A DNA stretch of 64,000 bases from CAUPWF01 sp963515125 (GCA_052116865.1 JBQKKG010000001.1:372001-436000); one strand, 5' to 3'; positions 1-9,638 are shown, counted from the stretch's first letter. Translations and numbers: made by a program. The notes: generated by a model from the sequence alone, not told the origin.

Positions 1-563
1 AAGCAGATAAGAATGGGGATGGAGTAATACAATATGTAATGCTTCAAGGTGAACCAGGACATCAGGATGCAACATTACGTACAGAATACTCTGTTAAGGC
101 AATTGAAGAAGCAGGATTTAAGACGGAACAACTTGCAGCAGATACGGCAATGTGGGATAAAGCAAAAGCAACAGACCTTATGAAAGCGTTTATTACTGGA
201 CAAAGCTTAGATAAAATTGAAGCGGTTTTGTGTAATAACGATGATATGGCACTTGGAGCAATTGAAGCATTAAAGGCAGAGGGATATAACAAAGATAAAG
301 CAGATTCAGCAAAATACATACCGGTAGTAGGTGTAGATGCGACTGCACCAGCTCTTGAAGCTATGAAAGATGGTTCGCTATTAGGAACAGTACTTAATGA
401 TGCAGAGAATCAAGGTAAGGCAACAATTAAAGTAGCAACTGCTGCAATTGCTGGGAAAGAAATTAACGAAGAAGCTGTTGGATATCCAGTTACAGATGGC
501 AAATACATTTGGATTGATTATGTAAAAGTGACAGAAGAAAATTATCAAGATTTTATAAAATAA
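1..563 (+). CDS. mglB: Galactose/glucose ABC transporter substrate-binding protein, C-terminal part
   Basis: This is the C-terminal part of a periplasmic-type galactose/glucose-binding protein; the reading frame is open from base 3 and the start lies outside the window. The first visible residues contain a D-x-N-x-D-G-x-x-Q loop (DKNGDGVIQ), the calcium-binding loop of the E. coli GGBP family, followed by YVMLQGEPGHQDA and the conserved NNDDMALGAIEAL segment of the sugar-binding fold. In a Gram-positive cell it would be a lipoprotein handing sugar to the MglA/MglC importer encoded directly downstream. A paralogue at 7927-8964 shares the same motifs. The mglB-mglA-mglC order supports the call. 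Galactose versus glucose preference cannot be told from sequence. Confidence 0.93.
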   Translation, partial: ADKNGDGVIQYVMLQGEPGHQDATLRTEYSVKAIEEAGFKTEQLAADTAMWDKAKATDLMKAFITGQSLDKIEAVLCNNDDMALGAIEALKAEGYNKDKADSAKYIPVVGVDATAPALEAMKDGSLLGTVLNDAENQGKATIKVATAAIAGKEINEEAVGYPVTDGKYIWIDYVKVTEENYQDFIK

Positions 564-580
564 CAAAATGAAAAAAAATC

Positions 581-613
581 GACCAAAGAGTGGCATATTT
601 CCGCTCTTTGGTC
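581..613 (+). terminator. Intercistronic hairpin between mglB and mglA
   Basis: A 13-bp stem (581-593 with 601-613, one G-U pair) closes a 7-base loop just after the mglB stop and before the mglA ribosome site. It has an A-tract before it but no U-tract after it, so full termination is unlikely. Such hairpins between a binding-protein gene and its transporter genes usually stabilise the upstream mRNA or partly stop transcription, giving more binding protein than permease; that role here is inference. Confidence 0.6.
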
Positions 614-632
614 ATAAAGGAGGATGGGTAAC

Positions 633-2132
633 ATGGGGAAATATATTCTTGAAATGAACAATATTACAAAGATATTTCCAGGTGTTAAGGCTCTTGATAA
701 TGTCAGTCTAAAGGTAAGACCAGGTACAGTTCACGCATTGATGGGAGAAAATGGTGCTGGTAAGTCTACGTTGATGAAATGTTTATTTGGAATCTATCAT
801 GAAGATGGTGGAGTCATTATTTTGGACGGTAAAGAGGAAAAGATTATGACATCTAAGCAGGCATTAAATCTTGGCGTGTCCATGATCCATCAAGAATTAC
901 ATCCAATTTGCTTTAGACCTGTAATGGAAAATATCTGGCTTGGAAGGTTCCCAATGAAGGGAATTGCAGTAGATAAAAAAGCTATGATAAAAAAAACAGA
1001 AGAATTATTTAAGGAAGTAGATCTGAATATCGATCCAGAAGTATTGGCAGGAACTTTATCAGCTTCAAATTTACAATTAGTAGAAATTGCAAAAGCAGTA
1101 AGTTATAATTCTAAAATTATTATTATGGATGAGCCTACATCATCGTTAACAGAAAATGAAACAAAGCATTTATTCAAAATTATACGTCAGCTACAAGACA
1201 AAGGTTGTGCGATTATATACATTTCACATAAGATGGAAGAAATACTCAAGATTTCGGATGAGGTAACCATTATGCGAGATGGCCAATACGTAGGAACATG
1301 GGAAGCTAAGGATTTAACCACAGATCTTATTATAAGTAGGATGGTTGGACGCGATATGACAAATCGTTTTCCACCAAAGGAATATACTCCTTCAGATGAA
1401 GTCGTTTTAAAAATAAATGATTTTACGTCACCATTGCCTAAATCTTTTCAAAATATTAGTTTTGAACTAAAAAAAGGGGAAATCTTGGGAATTGGCGGAT
1501 TAGTTGGTGCACAGCGGACAGAAGTGGTAGAAGCAATATTTGGATTAAGAGAGATAGTGGGAGGAACAATTGAAAAAGATGGGCGACCATTTGTAATTAA
1601 ATCTCCAAGAGATGCGATAAAAGAAAAAATTGCACTCTTAACCGAAGAACGAAGAGCAACAGGAATATTTGGAATACTTTCTGTTTTAGATAATACAGTA
1701 ATAGCTAATCAAAAGGATTACGCACATGGTGGTGTGCTAAATGATAAAGAAAGATTAAAAGCCGCGGAAAAGTCAAACTCTGAACTGCGTACCAAAACGC
1801 CTAATATGGATGAGTTGATAGGAAATTTATCGGGTGGTAATCAACAGAAAGTACTTTTGGCGCGCTGGCTTTTGACAAATCCGGATATTTTAATATTGGA
1901 TGAACCAACAAGAGGAATTGACGTTGGGGCAAAATATGAGATATATACAATTATGCATAAACTTGTAGAGGCTGGTAAATCCATTATTATGATCTCCTCT
2001 GAAATGCCAGAATTACTAGGAATGTCTGATAGAATTATGGTTATGTGCGAAGGTCGTGTAACAGGATTTTTAGATGCAAAAGAAGCAGATTCAATTCAAG
2101 TGATGAACTACGCAACAAAGTTTATGCAATAG
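633..2132 (+). CDS. mglA: Galactose/methyl-galactoside importer, ATP-binding protein
   Basis: This is the two-domain ATPase that powers sugar uptake by MglB/MglC. The first ATPase domain has Walker A GENGAGKST near residues 38-46, a degenerate signature (LSASN) and Walker B IIIMDEPTSSL. The second has a degenerate Walker A (GGLVGAQRT), signature LSGGNQQK and Walker B ILILDEPTRGID. This asymmetry is normal for the MglA/RbsA/XylG group, as is the length of about 500 residues. An in-frame ATG at 624 directly abuts the AAAGGAGG ribosome site (616-623); the ATG at 633 has a 9-base spacing, so 633 is preferred. mglC follows 26 bases after the stop. Confidence 0.95.
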   Translation: MGKYILEMNNITKIFPGVKALDNVSLKVRPGTVHALMGENGAGKSTLMKCLFGIYHEDGGVIILDGKEEKIMTSKQALNLGVSMIHQELHPICFRPVMENIWLGRFPMKGIAVDKKAMIKKTEELFKEVDLNIDPEVLAGTLSASNLQLVEIAKAVSYNSKIIIMDEPTSSLTENETKHLFKIIRQLQDKGCAIIYISHKMEEILKISDEVTIMRDGQYVGTWEAKDLTTDLIISRMVGRDMTNRFPPKEYTPSDEVVLKINDFTSPLPKSFQNISFELKKGEILGIGGLVGAQRTEVVEAIFGLREIVGGTIEKDGRPFVIKSPRDAIKEKIALLTEERRATGIFGILSVLDNTVIANQKDYAHGGVLNDKERLKAAEKSNSELRTKTPNMDELIGNLSGGNQQKVLLARWLLTNPDILILDEPTRGIDVGAKYEIYTIMHKLVEAGKSIIMISSEMPELLGMSDRIMVMCEGRVTGFLDAKEADSIQVMNYATKFMQ

Positions 2133-2158
2133 GGAGAAAAGGAAAGAGAGGAAGAAAT

Positions 2159-3388
2159 ATGCAAAAATCAGGTAAAATGATTGCTAGAAAATCTTATGGC
2201 ATGATATTTACAATAGCTGGTATCGTTGCAGTAATAGCTGGGTTTATTTTATATTATTTTTTAAATCCGTCCATATTCTATGATTTAGGATTGTATGTCA
2301 TAATGGTGGGTAGTGCATTACTAATTTATGGCCTTAGACAGTTGTTTGGAAGACAATACAAAGGAATCGATATAGAGATATCAGTTAAAACGGGAAAAGA
2401 TTTTCTTACCAATAATGCAATTATGATTGCTCTTTTGGTAATGGTAGTTGTAATTATGATTATTCAGCCACGTTTTATGCAGTTGCAGGTATTGCTGGAT
2501 ATCTTAACCCAATCATCAACTAAAATGATTGTAGCATTGGGAATTAGCTTTACTTTGTTAATTGCAGGAACAGACCTTTCAGCAGGACGTATGGTAGGTT
2601 TGGCCGCAGTTATATCAACATCTATGCTACAGACGGCAGATTACGCAAATCGATTCTTTCCAGAATTGCCACATATGGCACTTATAGTTCCAATAATAGC
2701 AGCAGTTATAGCATGTGCCATTTTTGGTACGCTTAATGGGTTTTTAGTTGCAAAATATAATATGCATCCATTTATTGCAACCCTAGCAGTTCAGGTTATC
2801 GTATATGGTGTAAACTCACTATATTTTGACATGCCGCCGAATAAATCACAACCAATTGGTGGGATACGAGCAGACCTTGTTGCATTGGGTCAAACAAAAC
2901 TATTGAAAATTGGCGGTTTTCCTGGAATATCCATTCTAGTTCCAATTGCGATTTTCTTTATAATTTTAATTTGGTTTATTTTAAATAAAACGGTATTTGG
3001 TAAAAATGTATATGCCATAGGAGGAAATCGAGAAGCGGCAGTTGTTTCAGGAGTCAATGTATTTAGAACGATTATGTACATATTTATACTAGCATCAATC
3101 CTATATGGTGTAGCCGGTGTATTAGAAGCCGCTAGAACAGCAGGAGCTACAAATAACTATGGAAATGGATATGAACTTGATGCTATTGCAGCATGTGTAG
3201 TAGGCGGCGTTTCCTTAAATGGTGGTGTTGGCAAAGTTAGTGGTATCGTAAGTGGTGTACTTATCTTTACAGTCATTCAATATGGATTGCAGTTTATAGC
3301 AGTAAGTCCAATGTGGCAACAAGTAATAAAGGGTATTATTATTGCAGTAGCTGTGGCAATTGACTTATCTAAATATAGAAAAAAATAA
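2159..3388 (+). CDS. mglC: Galactose/methyl-galactoside importer, permease
   Basis: This is the membrane subunit of the sugar importer, of the BPD_transp_2 family. It carries many hydrophobic segments and the family's typical stretches LIAGTDLSAGRMVGLAA, GTLNGFLVAKYNMHPFIATL and AAVVSGVNV. At 409 residues it is longer than E. coli MglC (about 336). The excess is an N-terminal extension (residues 1-80) with two extra predicted membrane segments before the conserved permease core. The open frame reaches back into mglA, but the ATG at 2159 with GAGAGGAAG before it is the sensible start. It is followed by a strong terminator that closes the mgl operon. Confidence 0.93.
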   Translation: MQKSGKMIARKSYGMIFTIAGIVAVIAGFILYYFLNPSIFYDLGLYVIMVGSALLIYGLRQLFGRQYKGIDIEISVKTGKDFLTNNAIMIALLVMVVVIMIIQPRFMQLQVLLDILTQSSTKMIVALGISFTLLIAGTDLSAGRMVGLAAVISTSMLQTADYANRFFPELPHMALIVPIIAAVIACAIFGTLNGFLVAKYNMHPFIATLAVQVIVYGVNSLYFDMPPNKSQPIGGIRADLVALGQTKLLKIGGFPGISILVPIAIFFIILIWFILNKTVFGKNVYAIGGNREAAVVSGVNVFRTIMYIFILASILYGVAGVLEAARTAGATNNYGNGYELDAIAACVVGGVSLNGGVGKVSGIVSGVLIFTVIQYGLQFIAVSPMWQQVIKGIIIAVAVAIDLSKYRKK

Positions 3389-3402
3389 GCAAAATAATCA
3401 CC

Positions 3403-3442
3403 AAAAATGCTATAATAGACATATGTTTATTATAGCATTTTT
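3403..3442 (+). terminator. Rho-independent terminator after mglC
   Basis: A perfect 15-bp inverted repeat (3403-3417 with 3428-3442, loop of 10) has A5 on the left and T5 on the right. It closes the mglBAC operon and separates it from the sensor genes, of which the first starts 30 bases on. Confidence 0.85.
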
Positions 3443-3471
3443 CTAGATGTAAATATAAAGGTGGAGGAGTT

Positions 3472-5100
3472 ATGGGATTATATAAGCTATTACTTGCAGA
3501 TGATGAGGAGGAAATTCGGGATGGTATCATTCAGAAACTAGACTGGAAGAGCCTTGGATTTGAGGTTGTGTCTTCAGCTGATAATGGAGTTGAAGCATTA
3601 GAAGTGCTAGAACAGACGGCCTTAGATGTTATTATGACAGATATAAGGATGCCATTTATGGATGGATTAGAATTCATAGAAAAAGCGGTTGAAATGCAAC
3701 CAGCAGTAAAAATTATTGTCTTTTCCGGATTTGATGATTTTGAATATGCGCAGAGAGCAATTAAATTGGGGGTTGAAGAATATATTCTTAAGCCGGTTTC
3801 CGCAAAGCAACTAGAAGATGCGTTAAAAAAGTTAAAAGATAAAATGGATGCAGAGCTAGAAAAAAAGAGAAATATTAATCGACTTTTGGAAAACTATGAA
3901 GAAAGCTTTCCTGTAATGCGCGAGCAATTTTTAATTAGTCTTATGGAAGGATATGTAACAAAAGAACAAGTAGAAATAAAAGCAACCCAATACCATGTGA
4001 ATACGGCAGTAAATTATTGGACCATTGTATTGGTATCAGCAGATGAGGCGCCAATTACAGATGAAGTAAGATTAAATCATTCTTTTTATGGAAAAGAAGA
4101 GCTCATACCGATATCATTAAAACAGATTATAGATGGAATATTAGGACGATTCCATAAGATAAATAGTTTCTTTTATTCAGATCAGATCGTAGTAATAGTA
4201 GAGTTGGAATGGGAAACAGAAATCTCAAGATTAATGAATGAGGTTAATGAAGTGTGCAAAGAGGGAAAGAAAATTATTGGTTTAGACATTGCAGCAGGAA
4301 TTGGAGGTTTGTATAGTGAATTAACGGATTTGATGTACTCATATGAAGAAGCTGGAACTGCGTTAGAGTATAGTGCACTATTTTGTAAAGAAGGAAATCA
4401 TACGGCTTATATCAAGGATATAGAGCCAGAAGAGCGTAATATACGCATACAATTTGGCGAAAAAGAAGAGCGAGTCCTTGTCCATGCAATTAAAACAGGG
4501 AATCAACAAACAATAGAGAATCAAATAAGCGGTTTCTTTTCACAACTAGAACAATCAAGATTACCCTTTCATCAATATCAGATACATATATTAGAACTAC
4601 TAACCGTAATTTTGAATATCACGAATGCATATCAATTAAACTTAGAGGAGATATTTGGAGAAGGATTAAATTATATTTCTACTGTCTTGGGATTGCATTC
4701 TTTAGGGCAGATACAAAAGTGGATTGTGAGCACTTGCATAAAAATAAGCCACTTAATGCAGCAGGGCCGTATGGATGCAGGGAATATATTAATTCGTCAT
4801 GCCAAGCAATTTGTAGAGGAAAATTATACAGACCCTTCTGTATCTGTAGAACGGTTATGTGATGAATTACATGTAAGTCCAGCTTATTTTTCAACCATTT
4901 TTAAAAAGGAAGCTGGGACAAGCTTTGTCTCTTATCTAACAGATATGAGGCTTGAAAAGGCGATACATCTACTAGATACTACAGCAGATAAAACTTATAT
5001 TATTGCGGCAAAAGTAGGGTACATGGAACCAAATTATTTTAGTTATGTTTTCAAAAAGAAATATGGAGTTTCACCTTCGAAATATAGAAATAGATCCTAA
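3472..5100 (+). CDS. Response regulator, YesN/AraC type
   Basis: This is a DNA-binding response regulator. The N-terminal receiver domain (residues 1-125) has the acidic pair D10/D11, the phosphoacceptor D57 in IMTDIRMP, and K107 in YILKPVS. A long middle region follows, and the C-terminus (about 445-542) is an AraC-type double helix-turn-helix ending in YFSYVFKKKYGVSPSKYR. The ATG follows GGTGGAGG. The kinase gene starts 27 bases downstream. Together with the kinase (5128) and the anchored sugar-binding protein (6944) it matches the layout of the XylFII-LytS-YesN three-component sugar-sensing system described in Clostridium beijerinckii. The likely target is the adjacent mgl operon and/or the second binding protein at 7927. 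The target and the ligand are inference. Confidence 0.9.
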   Translation: MGLYKLLLADDEEEIRDGIIQKLDWKSLGFEVVSSADNGVEALEVLEQTALDVIMTDIRMPFMDGLEFIEKAVEMQPAVKIIVFSGFDDFEYAQRAIKLGVEEYILKPVSAKQLEDALKKLKDKMDAELEKKRNINRLLENYEESFPVMREQFLISLMEGYVTKEQVEIKATQYHVNTAVNYWTIVLVSADEAPITDEVRLNHSFYGKEELIPISLKQIIDGILGRFHKINSFFYSDQIVVIVELEWETEISRLMNEVNEVCKEGKKIIGLDIAAGIGGLYSELTDLMYSYEEAGTALEYSALFCKEGNHTAYIKDIEPEERNIRIQFGEKEERVLVHAIKTGNQQTIENQISGFFSQLEQSRLPFHQYQIHILELLTVILNITNAYQLNLEEIFGEGLNYISTVLGLHSLGQIQKWIVSTCIKISHLMQQGRMDAGNILIRHAKQFVEENYTDPSVSVERLCDELHVSPAYFSTIFKKEAGTSFVSYLTDMRLEKAIHLLDTTADKTYIIAAKVGYMEPNYFSYVFKKKYGVSPSKYRNRS

Positions 5101-5127
5101 AATTAGGATATCATACAGGAGCAAAAG

Positions 5128-6951
5128 ATGAAAAAATTTGTGAAAATATGGGATAGGATAAAGCGAGTGTATCAAAAAAAGAGCCTTCAATTTATTCTGT
5201 CTATTTCCTTTACGTTAGTTGCAGTTATAGTAATGGTGATTGTAGCTTTGGGTTATTCTAAAAAGTTTGTTGATTCTACAGAAAAAATGGCAATGAACAA
5301 CAATAAAAATGTGCTGGATCAAATGAATTTGAATTTAGATAATTACTTACATAATATGATGAGCATCTCGAATGCAATGTATTATAGTATTATTAAAAAT
5401 GCTGATTTTGGAAAAGATGATGAAAATAAAGTGAGCGAGCAAATGAAATTACTTTATGATTCCAATGCCACATCTCTTGTTAGTATTGCAATTTTTAGTG
5501 ACGAAGGAGATATTATCGCAGCACAGCCTCTTTCGAGAATGAAAGGGAATGTGGATCCAAGTGCAGAGGAATGGTTTGTGAAAGCAAATAAGAAAATAGA
5601 AAATGTTCATTTTTCAACTCCTCATGTAGAAAATCTTTTTATGAATTCTGATAATATTTATCATTGGGTAGTAACATTAAGCCGTTCCGTTGAGATGACG
5701 AGAGATGGATCGATTGCCCATGGAGTTATGCTCGTAAATACGAATTTTACAGGCATCGAACAAATATGTAAAAATGTTGATTTGGGAGAATCAGGGTATG
5801 TATATATAGTTGATCGTAATGGAGAACTGATATATCATCCAAAACAACAATTAATCTATGGTGGAATTATTCATGAAAATAATAATAAAGCCGCAAAATA
5901 TCCGGAAGGCAGCCATACAGAAATATTTGAAGGAAAGGAACGCCATATTACAGTTAAAACCGTTGGTTATACTGGTTGGAAAATCATTGGGGTATCTCCT
6001 AAATCAGATATTACTTCTGTATACGAAAAAAACAGTCAATTTATTTGGCTAGTCGCATTACTTGCAATTATTGTATTAATCGCTATCAATTTGTTTATTT
6101 CATCTAGAGTAGCAAATCCGATCAAACAATTAGAGCGATCTGTTCGCAAACTAGAGAAAAATAGTATGGATGTAGAAATTAGCGTACAGGGAACATATGA
6201 AATTCGTCATTTAGGAAGGACGCTACAGTCGATGGCGAATAGTATGAGAAAGTTGATGGATGATATTGTAAGAGAACAAGAGGGAAAGAGAAAAAGTGAA
6301 ATGGATGCTTTGCAGTCCCAAATTAATCCGCATTTTTTATATAACACATTAGATTCTATAGTATGGATGATAGAGAACCAAAGATATGATGGTGCAATCA
6401 CAATGGTTACAGCTTTGGCAAAACTATTCAGAATAAGCTTAAGCAAGGGAAAAAATATTATTACTATTGCAGATGAATTTCAGCATGTAGAAAATTATCT
6501 TATTATTCAAAATGTTCGATATAAAAATAAATTTCACTACGAAATTGAAGCTGAAGAAAGTGTACTAGAGTGTGCAACAATTAAATTAATTGTACAACCG
6601 TTAGTGGAAAATTCCATCTATCATGGGATGGAATATATGTATGGGGACGGGGAAATCTATGTTCGGGCATATAAAAAAGATAGTATGCTATGGATTGAGG
6701 TAGAAGATAATGGACCTGGGATGTCAAAGGAACAAGTTGATGCAATACTTTGTGGGACGATAAAATCAAGTAAGAGCAAAGGATCTGGTATTGGATTTTA
6801 CAATGTACAGGAACGAATTAAGCTTTATTTTGGAGAGGAATATGGATTACAAATTTTGAGTGAACCAGATGAAGGTACTGTGATTCGTGCATATCTTCCA
6901 GTGGTGACAATCGAAGAATTAGAAAAGTCAAGAGGGACGTACAATGAATAA
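5128..6951 (+). CDS. Sensor histidine kinase, LytS/YesM type
   Basis: This is a membrane histidine kinase. It has a short cytoplasmic N-terminus, a membrane segment at about 21-42, an extracellular sensor region of about 260 residues (probably a Cache-type fold), a second membrane segment at about 305-325, and a HAMP linker (RVANPIKQLERSVRKLEK). The His_kinase domain has the phosphorylated H402 in INPHFLYNTLD, and the HATPase domain has N-box LVENSIYHG, DNGPGM and GSGIGFYNVQERI. It would phosphorylate the YesN-type regulator just upstream. The 3' end overlaps the next gene by 8 bases, which points to coupled translation with the extracellular binding-protein partner. Confidence 0.9.
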   Translation: MKKFVKIWDRIKRVYQKKSLQFILSISFTLVAVIVMVIVALGYSKKFVDSTEKMAMNNNKNVLDQMNLNLDNYLHNMMSISNAMYYSIIKNADFGKDDENKVSEQMKLLYDSNATSLVSIAIFSDEGDIIAAQPLSRMKGNVDPSAEEWFVKANKKIENVHFSTPHVENLFMNSDNIYHWVVTLSRSVEMTRDGSIAHGVMLVNTNFTGIEQICKNVDLGESGYVYIVDRNGELIYHPKQQLIYGGIIHENNNKAAKYPEGSHTEIFEGKERHITVKTVGYTGWKIIGVSPKSDITSVYEKNSQFIWLVALLAIIVLIAINLFISSRVANPIKQLERSVRKLEKNSMDVEISVQGTYEIRHLGRTLQSMANSMRKLMDDIVREQEGKRKSEMDALQSQINPHFLYNTLDSIVWMIENQRYDGAITMVTALAKLFRISLSKGKNIITIADEFQHVENYLIIQNVRYKNKFHYEIEAEESVLECATIKLIVQPLVENSIYHGMEYMYGDGEIYVRAYKKDSMLWIEVEDNGPGMSKEQVDAILCGTIKSSKSKGSGIGFYNVQERIKLYFGEEYGLQILSEPDEGTVIRAYLPVVTIEELEKSRGTYNE

Positions 6952-7909
6952 AACAAGTATTTATATTATGACAAGTGTTGTGCTGATTATATTATTTGTT
7001 CTTATTGCAATTAATCCAACGGAAAAACCCCCCTCACAGGTGTATCAAGTATCTTTCATCTATAGGGGTGATGTTTCGGAAGATAATCAAAGAATCATAC
7101 GGCAAGGATTAGAACAAGCTGCCAACGACTTTAATGTGGAATTAACCTCTATAGCTACAGGTAATATAGCGACTGCAGATGAACAAGTCAAATTAATTCA
7201 AAAAGAGGTTGAAGAAGGAACGGATGCTATTTTAATCGAACCTATTGATGAGGAATTAGTAGAAAAAAAAATAAGAGAAGTACAAGAAAAAATACCCATC
7301 ATTGAATTAAACTCTGAAACAACGGGGAAAAGCAAAAAAAATATTTCTAAGATTCAAAGCAAAGGGTATGACCTAGGGACGGATTTAGCAAAGAAAATTG
7401 TGAAGCATGTACAGTTGCACGAAACGGTAGTTTTGCTGAAGTCAGGTTTGAAGTATAGTGATATTAATAATAAATATCAGGGTGTATATGATTATCTGGT
7501 TCAAAAAAATATACCAATACAAGAGATACAGCTTGGAAATAATGAAAAAAGTAACGAAACAACAATTATTAATTTAATGTGTAATCAAGAGACAAGACAT
7601 CTTGTGGCCTTTGATAGTGTGGTCTTGGAGTTATTGGGGAAAGTAAAAAAAGAGGGGATAAATCAGAAATACATACAGATATATGGGATGGGAAAAACGA
7701 ATCAAATTATTTCATATGTGGAAGAAGATGTGATACAGGTAATAGGTGTAGACAATGAATATAGTATAGGTTATCTAGGGATACAAAAGGCAGTCGCATA
7801 TATAGAAGGGACAACAAGTGGGAACAAGGAGATTGAATATGCTATTATAGATCGTCATAATATTTATACAACAAAAAATCAAAGATTATTATTTCCATTT
7901 GTACAATAA
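6944..7909 (+). CDS. Membrane-anchored sugar-binding (sensor) protein
   Basis: This is a 321-residue protein with an N-terminal hydrophobic anchor (about residues 5-24) and no lipobox cysteine, so it is probably held by an uncleaved membrane segment. The rest has the type-1 periplasmic-binding-protein fold (Peripla_BP_4): QVSFIYRGDVSEDNQ at the start of the first lobe and GTDAILIEPIDEELV at the typical ligand-lobe position. Its start overlaps the kinase gene by 8 bases and the binding lipoprotein gene follows 17 bases later. By analogy with XylFII of C. beijerinckii it probably presents ligand to the kinase sensor domain rather than to an importer. The ligand is unknown; galactose or glucose is the guess from context. 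Confidence 0.78.
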   Translation: MNKTSIYIMTSVVLIILFVLIAINPTEKPPSQVYQVSFIYRGDVSEDNQRIIRQGLEQAANDFNVELTSIATGNIATADEQVKLIQKEVEEGTDAILIEPIDEELVEKKIREVQEKIPIIELNSETTGKSKKNISKIQSKGYDLGTDLAKKIVKHVQLHETVVLLKSGLKYSDINNKYQGVYDYLVQKNIPIQEIQLGNNEKSNETTIINLMCNQETRHLVAFDSVVLELLGKVKKEGINQKYIQIYGMGKTNQIISYVEEDVIQVIGVDNEYSIGYLGIQKAVAYIEGTTSGNKEIEYAIIDRHNIYTTKNQRLLFPFVQ

Positions 7910-7926
7910 GTATCAAGGGGGACATT

Positions 7927-8964
7927 ATGAAGAAGTCTATAGTTAAAATTGGGAAAATGATATTAGCTGGGATTTTAATTTGTTCATTAACGGGATGCAA
8001 GGAGCAAAAAAATGAGCAAAGTAAGGATGATACAATTAAAATAGGTGTAGCAATTTATAGAGGAGATGATACATTTGTTTCATCCTTACATAATTATTTA
8101 GAGAGCGGATTAAAGGAAGAGGAAGAACGTATTGGAAAAAAAATATTATTAAGTAAGGCAGATGCTAAAAATAGTCAAAGTAATCAGAATGATCAAGTGG
8201 ATACTTTTATCAATAAAGATTACGATGTGATTTGTGTAAATATGGTGGATCGCACTGCCGCTGCTGTTATTGTTGACAAAGCAAAGGAAGCTAATATACC
8301 AATTATTTTTTTTAACAGAGAACCAGTAGAAGAGGATATGAAGATTTGGAACCAGACATATTATGTAGGTAGCAACGCACAGGAAGCTGGAATTATGGAG
8401 GGGGAGATTATAACAGATGCATTTCACAAAAATCATCAAATTATAGATAAGAATCAGGATGGTAAATTGCAGTATGTGATGTTAGAAGGTGAGCAGGTAC
8501 ATCAAGATGCATTGATAAGAACAGAATATTCTATAAAAGTCCTTGTAAATAATCAAATTCCGATGGAAAAACTGGCAAGTGGAACGGCAAATTGGATGCG
8601 TTCTCCAGCATACGAGACAATGATATCTTGGCTAAACGAATATGGAAGTCAAATTGAGGTGGTCATAAGTAATAATGACGAAATGGCACTTGGCGCCATC
8701 GAAGCGCTAAAAGAATATGAGATGTTAGAGCAAGGTCCTTTGGTGGTAGGAATTGATGGAACAAAAGATATGATAGAGGCAATTTCCAAAAAAGAAGCTT
8801 ATGGAACTGTAAAGAATGATGCAAAATCACAGGCAGAAGCAATCCTTGGACTTGCGTGCTCATTATCAGAGGGACAAAATCCTAATGATAGTGTAGATTA
8901 TTTAAATGGACATTATGTTAGAATACCACATGCAAAGATAACACAAGAAAATTGTACGGAATAG
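7927..8964 (+). CDS. Galactose/glucose-binding lipoprotein, second copy
   Basis: This is an extracellular substrate-binding lipoprotein of the MglB/GGBP family. The signal peptide ends in a lipobox, LTGC, with lipidated Cys24. The calcium-loop motif DKNQDGKLQ, then YVMLEGEQVHQDA and NNDEMALGAIEAL, closely match the MglB fragment at the left edge. The two proteins are clearly paralogous but this one is more diverged. It is the last gene of the sensor operon, after an AGGGGG ribosome site. It could be a second binding protein for MglA/MglC, or an additional input to the kinase. No terminator is evident behind it. Confidence 0.88.
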   Translation: MKKSIVKIGKMILAGILICSLTGCKEQKNEQSKDDTIKIGVAIYRGDDTFVSSLHNYLESGLKEEEERIGKKILLSKADAKNSQSNQNDQVDTFINKDYDVICVNMVDRTAAAVIVDKAKEANIPIIFFNREPVEEDMKIWNQTYYVGSNAQEAGIMEGEIITDAFHKNHQIIDKNQDGKLQYVMLEGEQVHQDALIRTEYSIKVLVNNQIPMEKLASGTANWMRSPAYETMISWLNEYGSQIEVVISNNDEMALGAIEALKEYEMLEQGPLVVGIDGTKDMIEAISKKEAYGTVKNDAKSQAEAILGLACSLSEGQNPNDSVDYLNGHYVRIPHAKITQENCTE

Positions 8965-9050
8965 GAGCCGGGAGTATACGTATATTTATGAAAAATTTAG
9001 AATTGTACTAAAATGTTAATTTGAATTTATTGCTATATGGGGTTACCATA

Positions 9051-9085
9051 AAGATATCATATGTTAACAAGTGAATTGATATCTT
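9051..9085. promoter_or_regulatory. Inverted repeat upstream of flavodoxin gene
   Basis: A perfect 9-bp inverted repeat (AAGATATCA at 9051-9059, TGATATCTT at 9077-9085, 17 bases between) lies 20 bases before the flavodoxin start, just before its GAGGTGA ribosome site. It could be an operator or an mRNA 5' hairpin. No convincing promoter boxes were found beside it. Confidence 0.35.
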
Positions 9086-9104
9086 ATAAATGAGGTGATT
9101 TTAT

Positions 9105-9623
9105 ATGAAATATGCAGTTGTCTTCTTAAGTAAGACAGGGAACACAGAAAAACTAGCAAAGGCAATATATGAAGCAATTCCAGATGATTCTAAAGATATC
9201 CAGAGACTCAGCAATCAAACCGATCGAGAGATAGCAGAAACTATATTTGTTGGATTCTGGACAGATAGGGGAACTTGTAGTATGGAAGTAGTTGACTATT
9301 TGTCTGAAATACATGATAAAAATATTATTTTATTTGGTACGTGTGGAATGGGTGCTGATAAAGAATATTATCAGCATATCGAGAAACAAGTAAGTGTATG
9401 GGTCAGTGATGATAATAATTATCTTGGAACATTCATGTGCCAAGGGAAGATGCCCATTAATATTCGCAAAAAATATGAAGGAATTCTAGAACAAGGTGGG
9501 CGAGATGATTTGGCACTGCGGATGCTTCGAAATTTCGATGAAGCACTGTTACACCCGAATCAAGCAGATTATGAGGACGCAGATAGATTTGTGAACAGGA
9601 TGTTGAATAAAATAGAGTATTAA
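9105..9623 (+). CDS. Flavodoxin family protein
   Basis: This 172-residue cytoplasmic flavoprotein has the flavodoxin FMN phosphate-binding loop near its N-terminus (FLSKTGNTEKLA, S9-K10-T11-G12-N13-T14). It also has aromatic loops (GFWTDRGTC; FGTCGMGADKEYY) at the positions that sandwich the FMN ring in this fold. The length suits a short-chain flavodoxin. It would carry electrons for an unidentified reductase. It resembles the flavodoxin-like proteins that gut Firmicutes encode near various reductases, but no partner gene is next to it here. It is transcribed alone, between the sugar operon and pyrH, with a hairpin after the stop. Confidence 0.8.
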   Translation: MKYAVVFLSKTGNTEKLAKAIYEAIPDDSKDIQRLSNQTDREIAETIFVGFWTDRGTCSMEVVDYLSEIHDKNIILFGTCGMGADKEYYQHIEKQVSVWVSDDNNYLGTFMCQGKMPINIRKKYEGILEQGGRDDLALRMLRNFDEALLHPNQADYEDADRFVNRMLNKIEY

Positions 9624-9638
9624 GAGGGTTGATAAATG

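Noticed and set aside
2045..2158. mglC starting inside mglA (38 extra codons)
   Set aside because: The extension is a basic out-of-frame reading of mglA; a proper ATG with ribosome site is at 2159.
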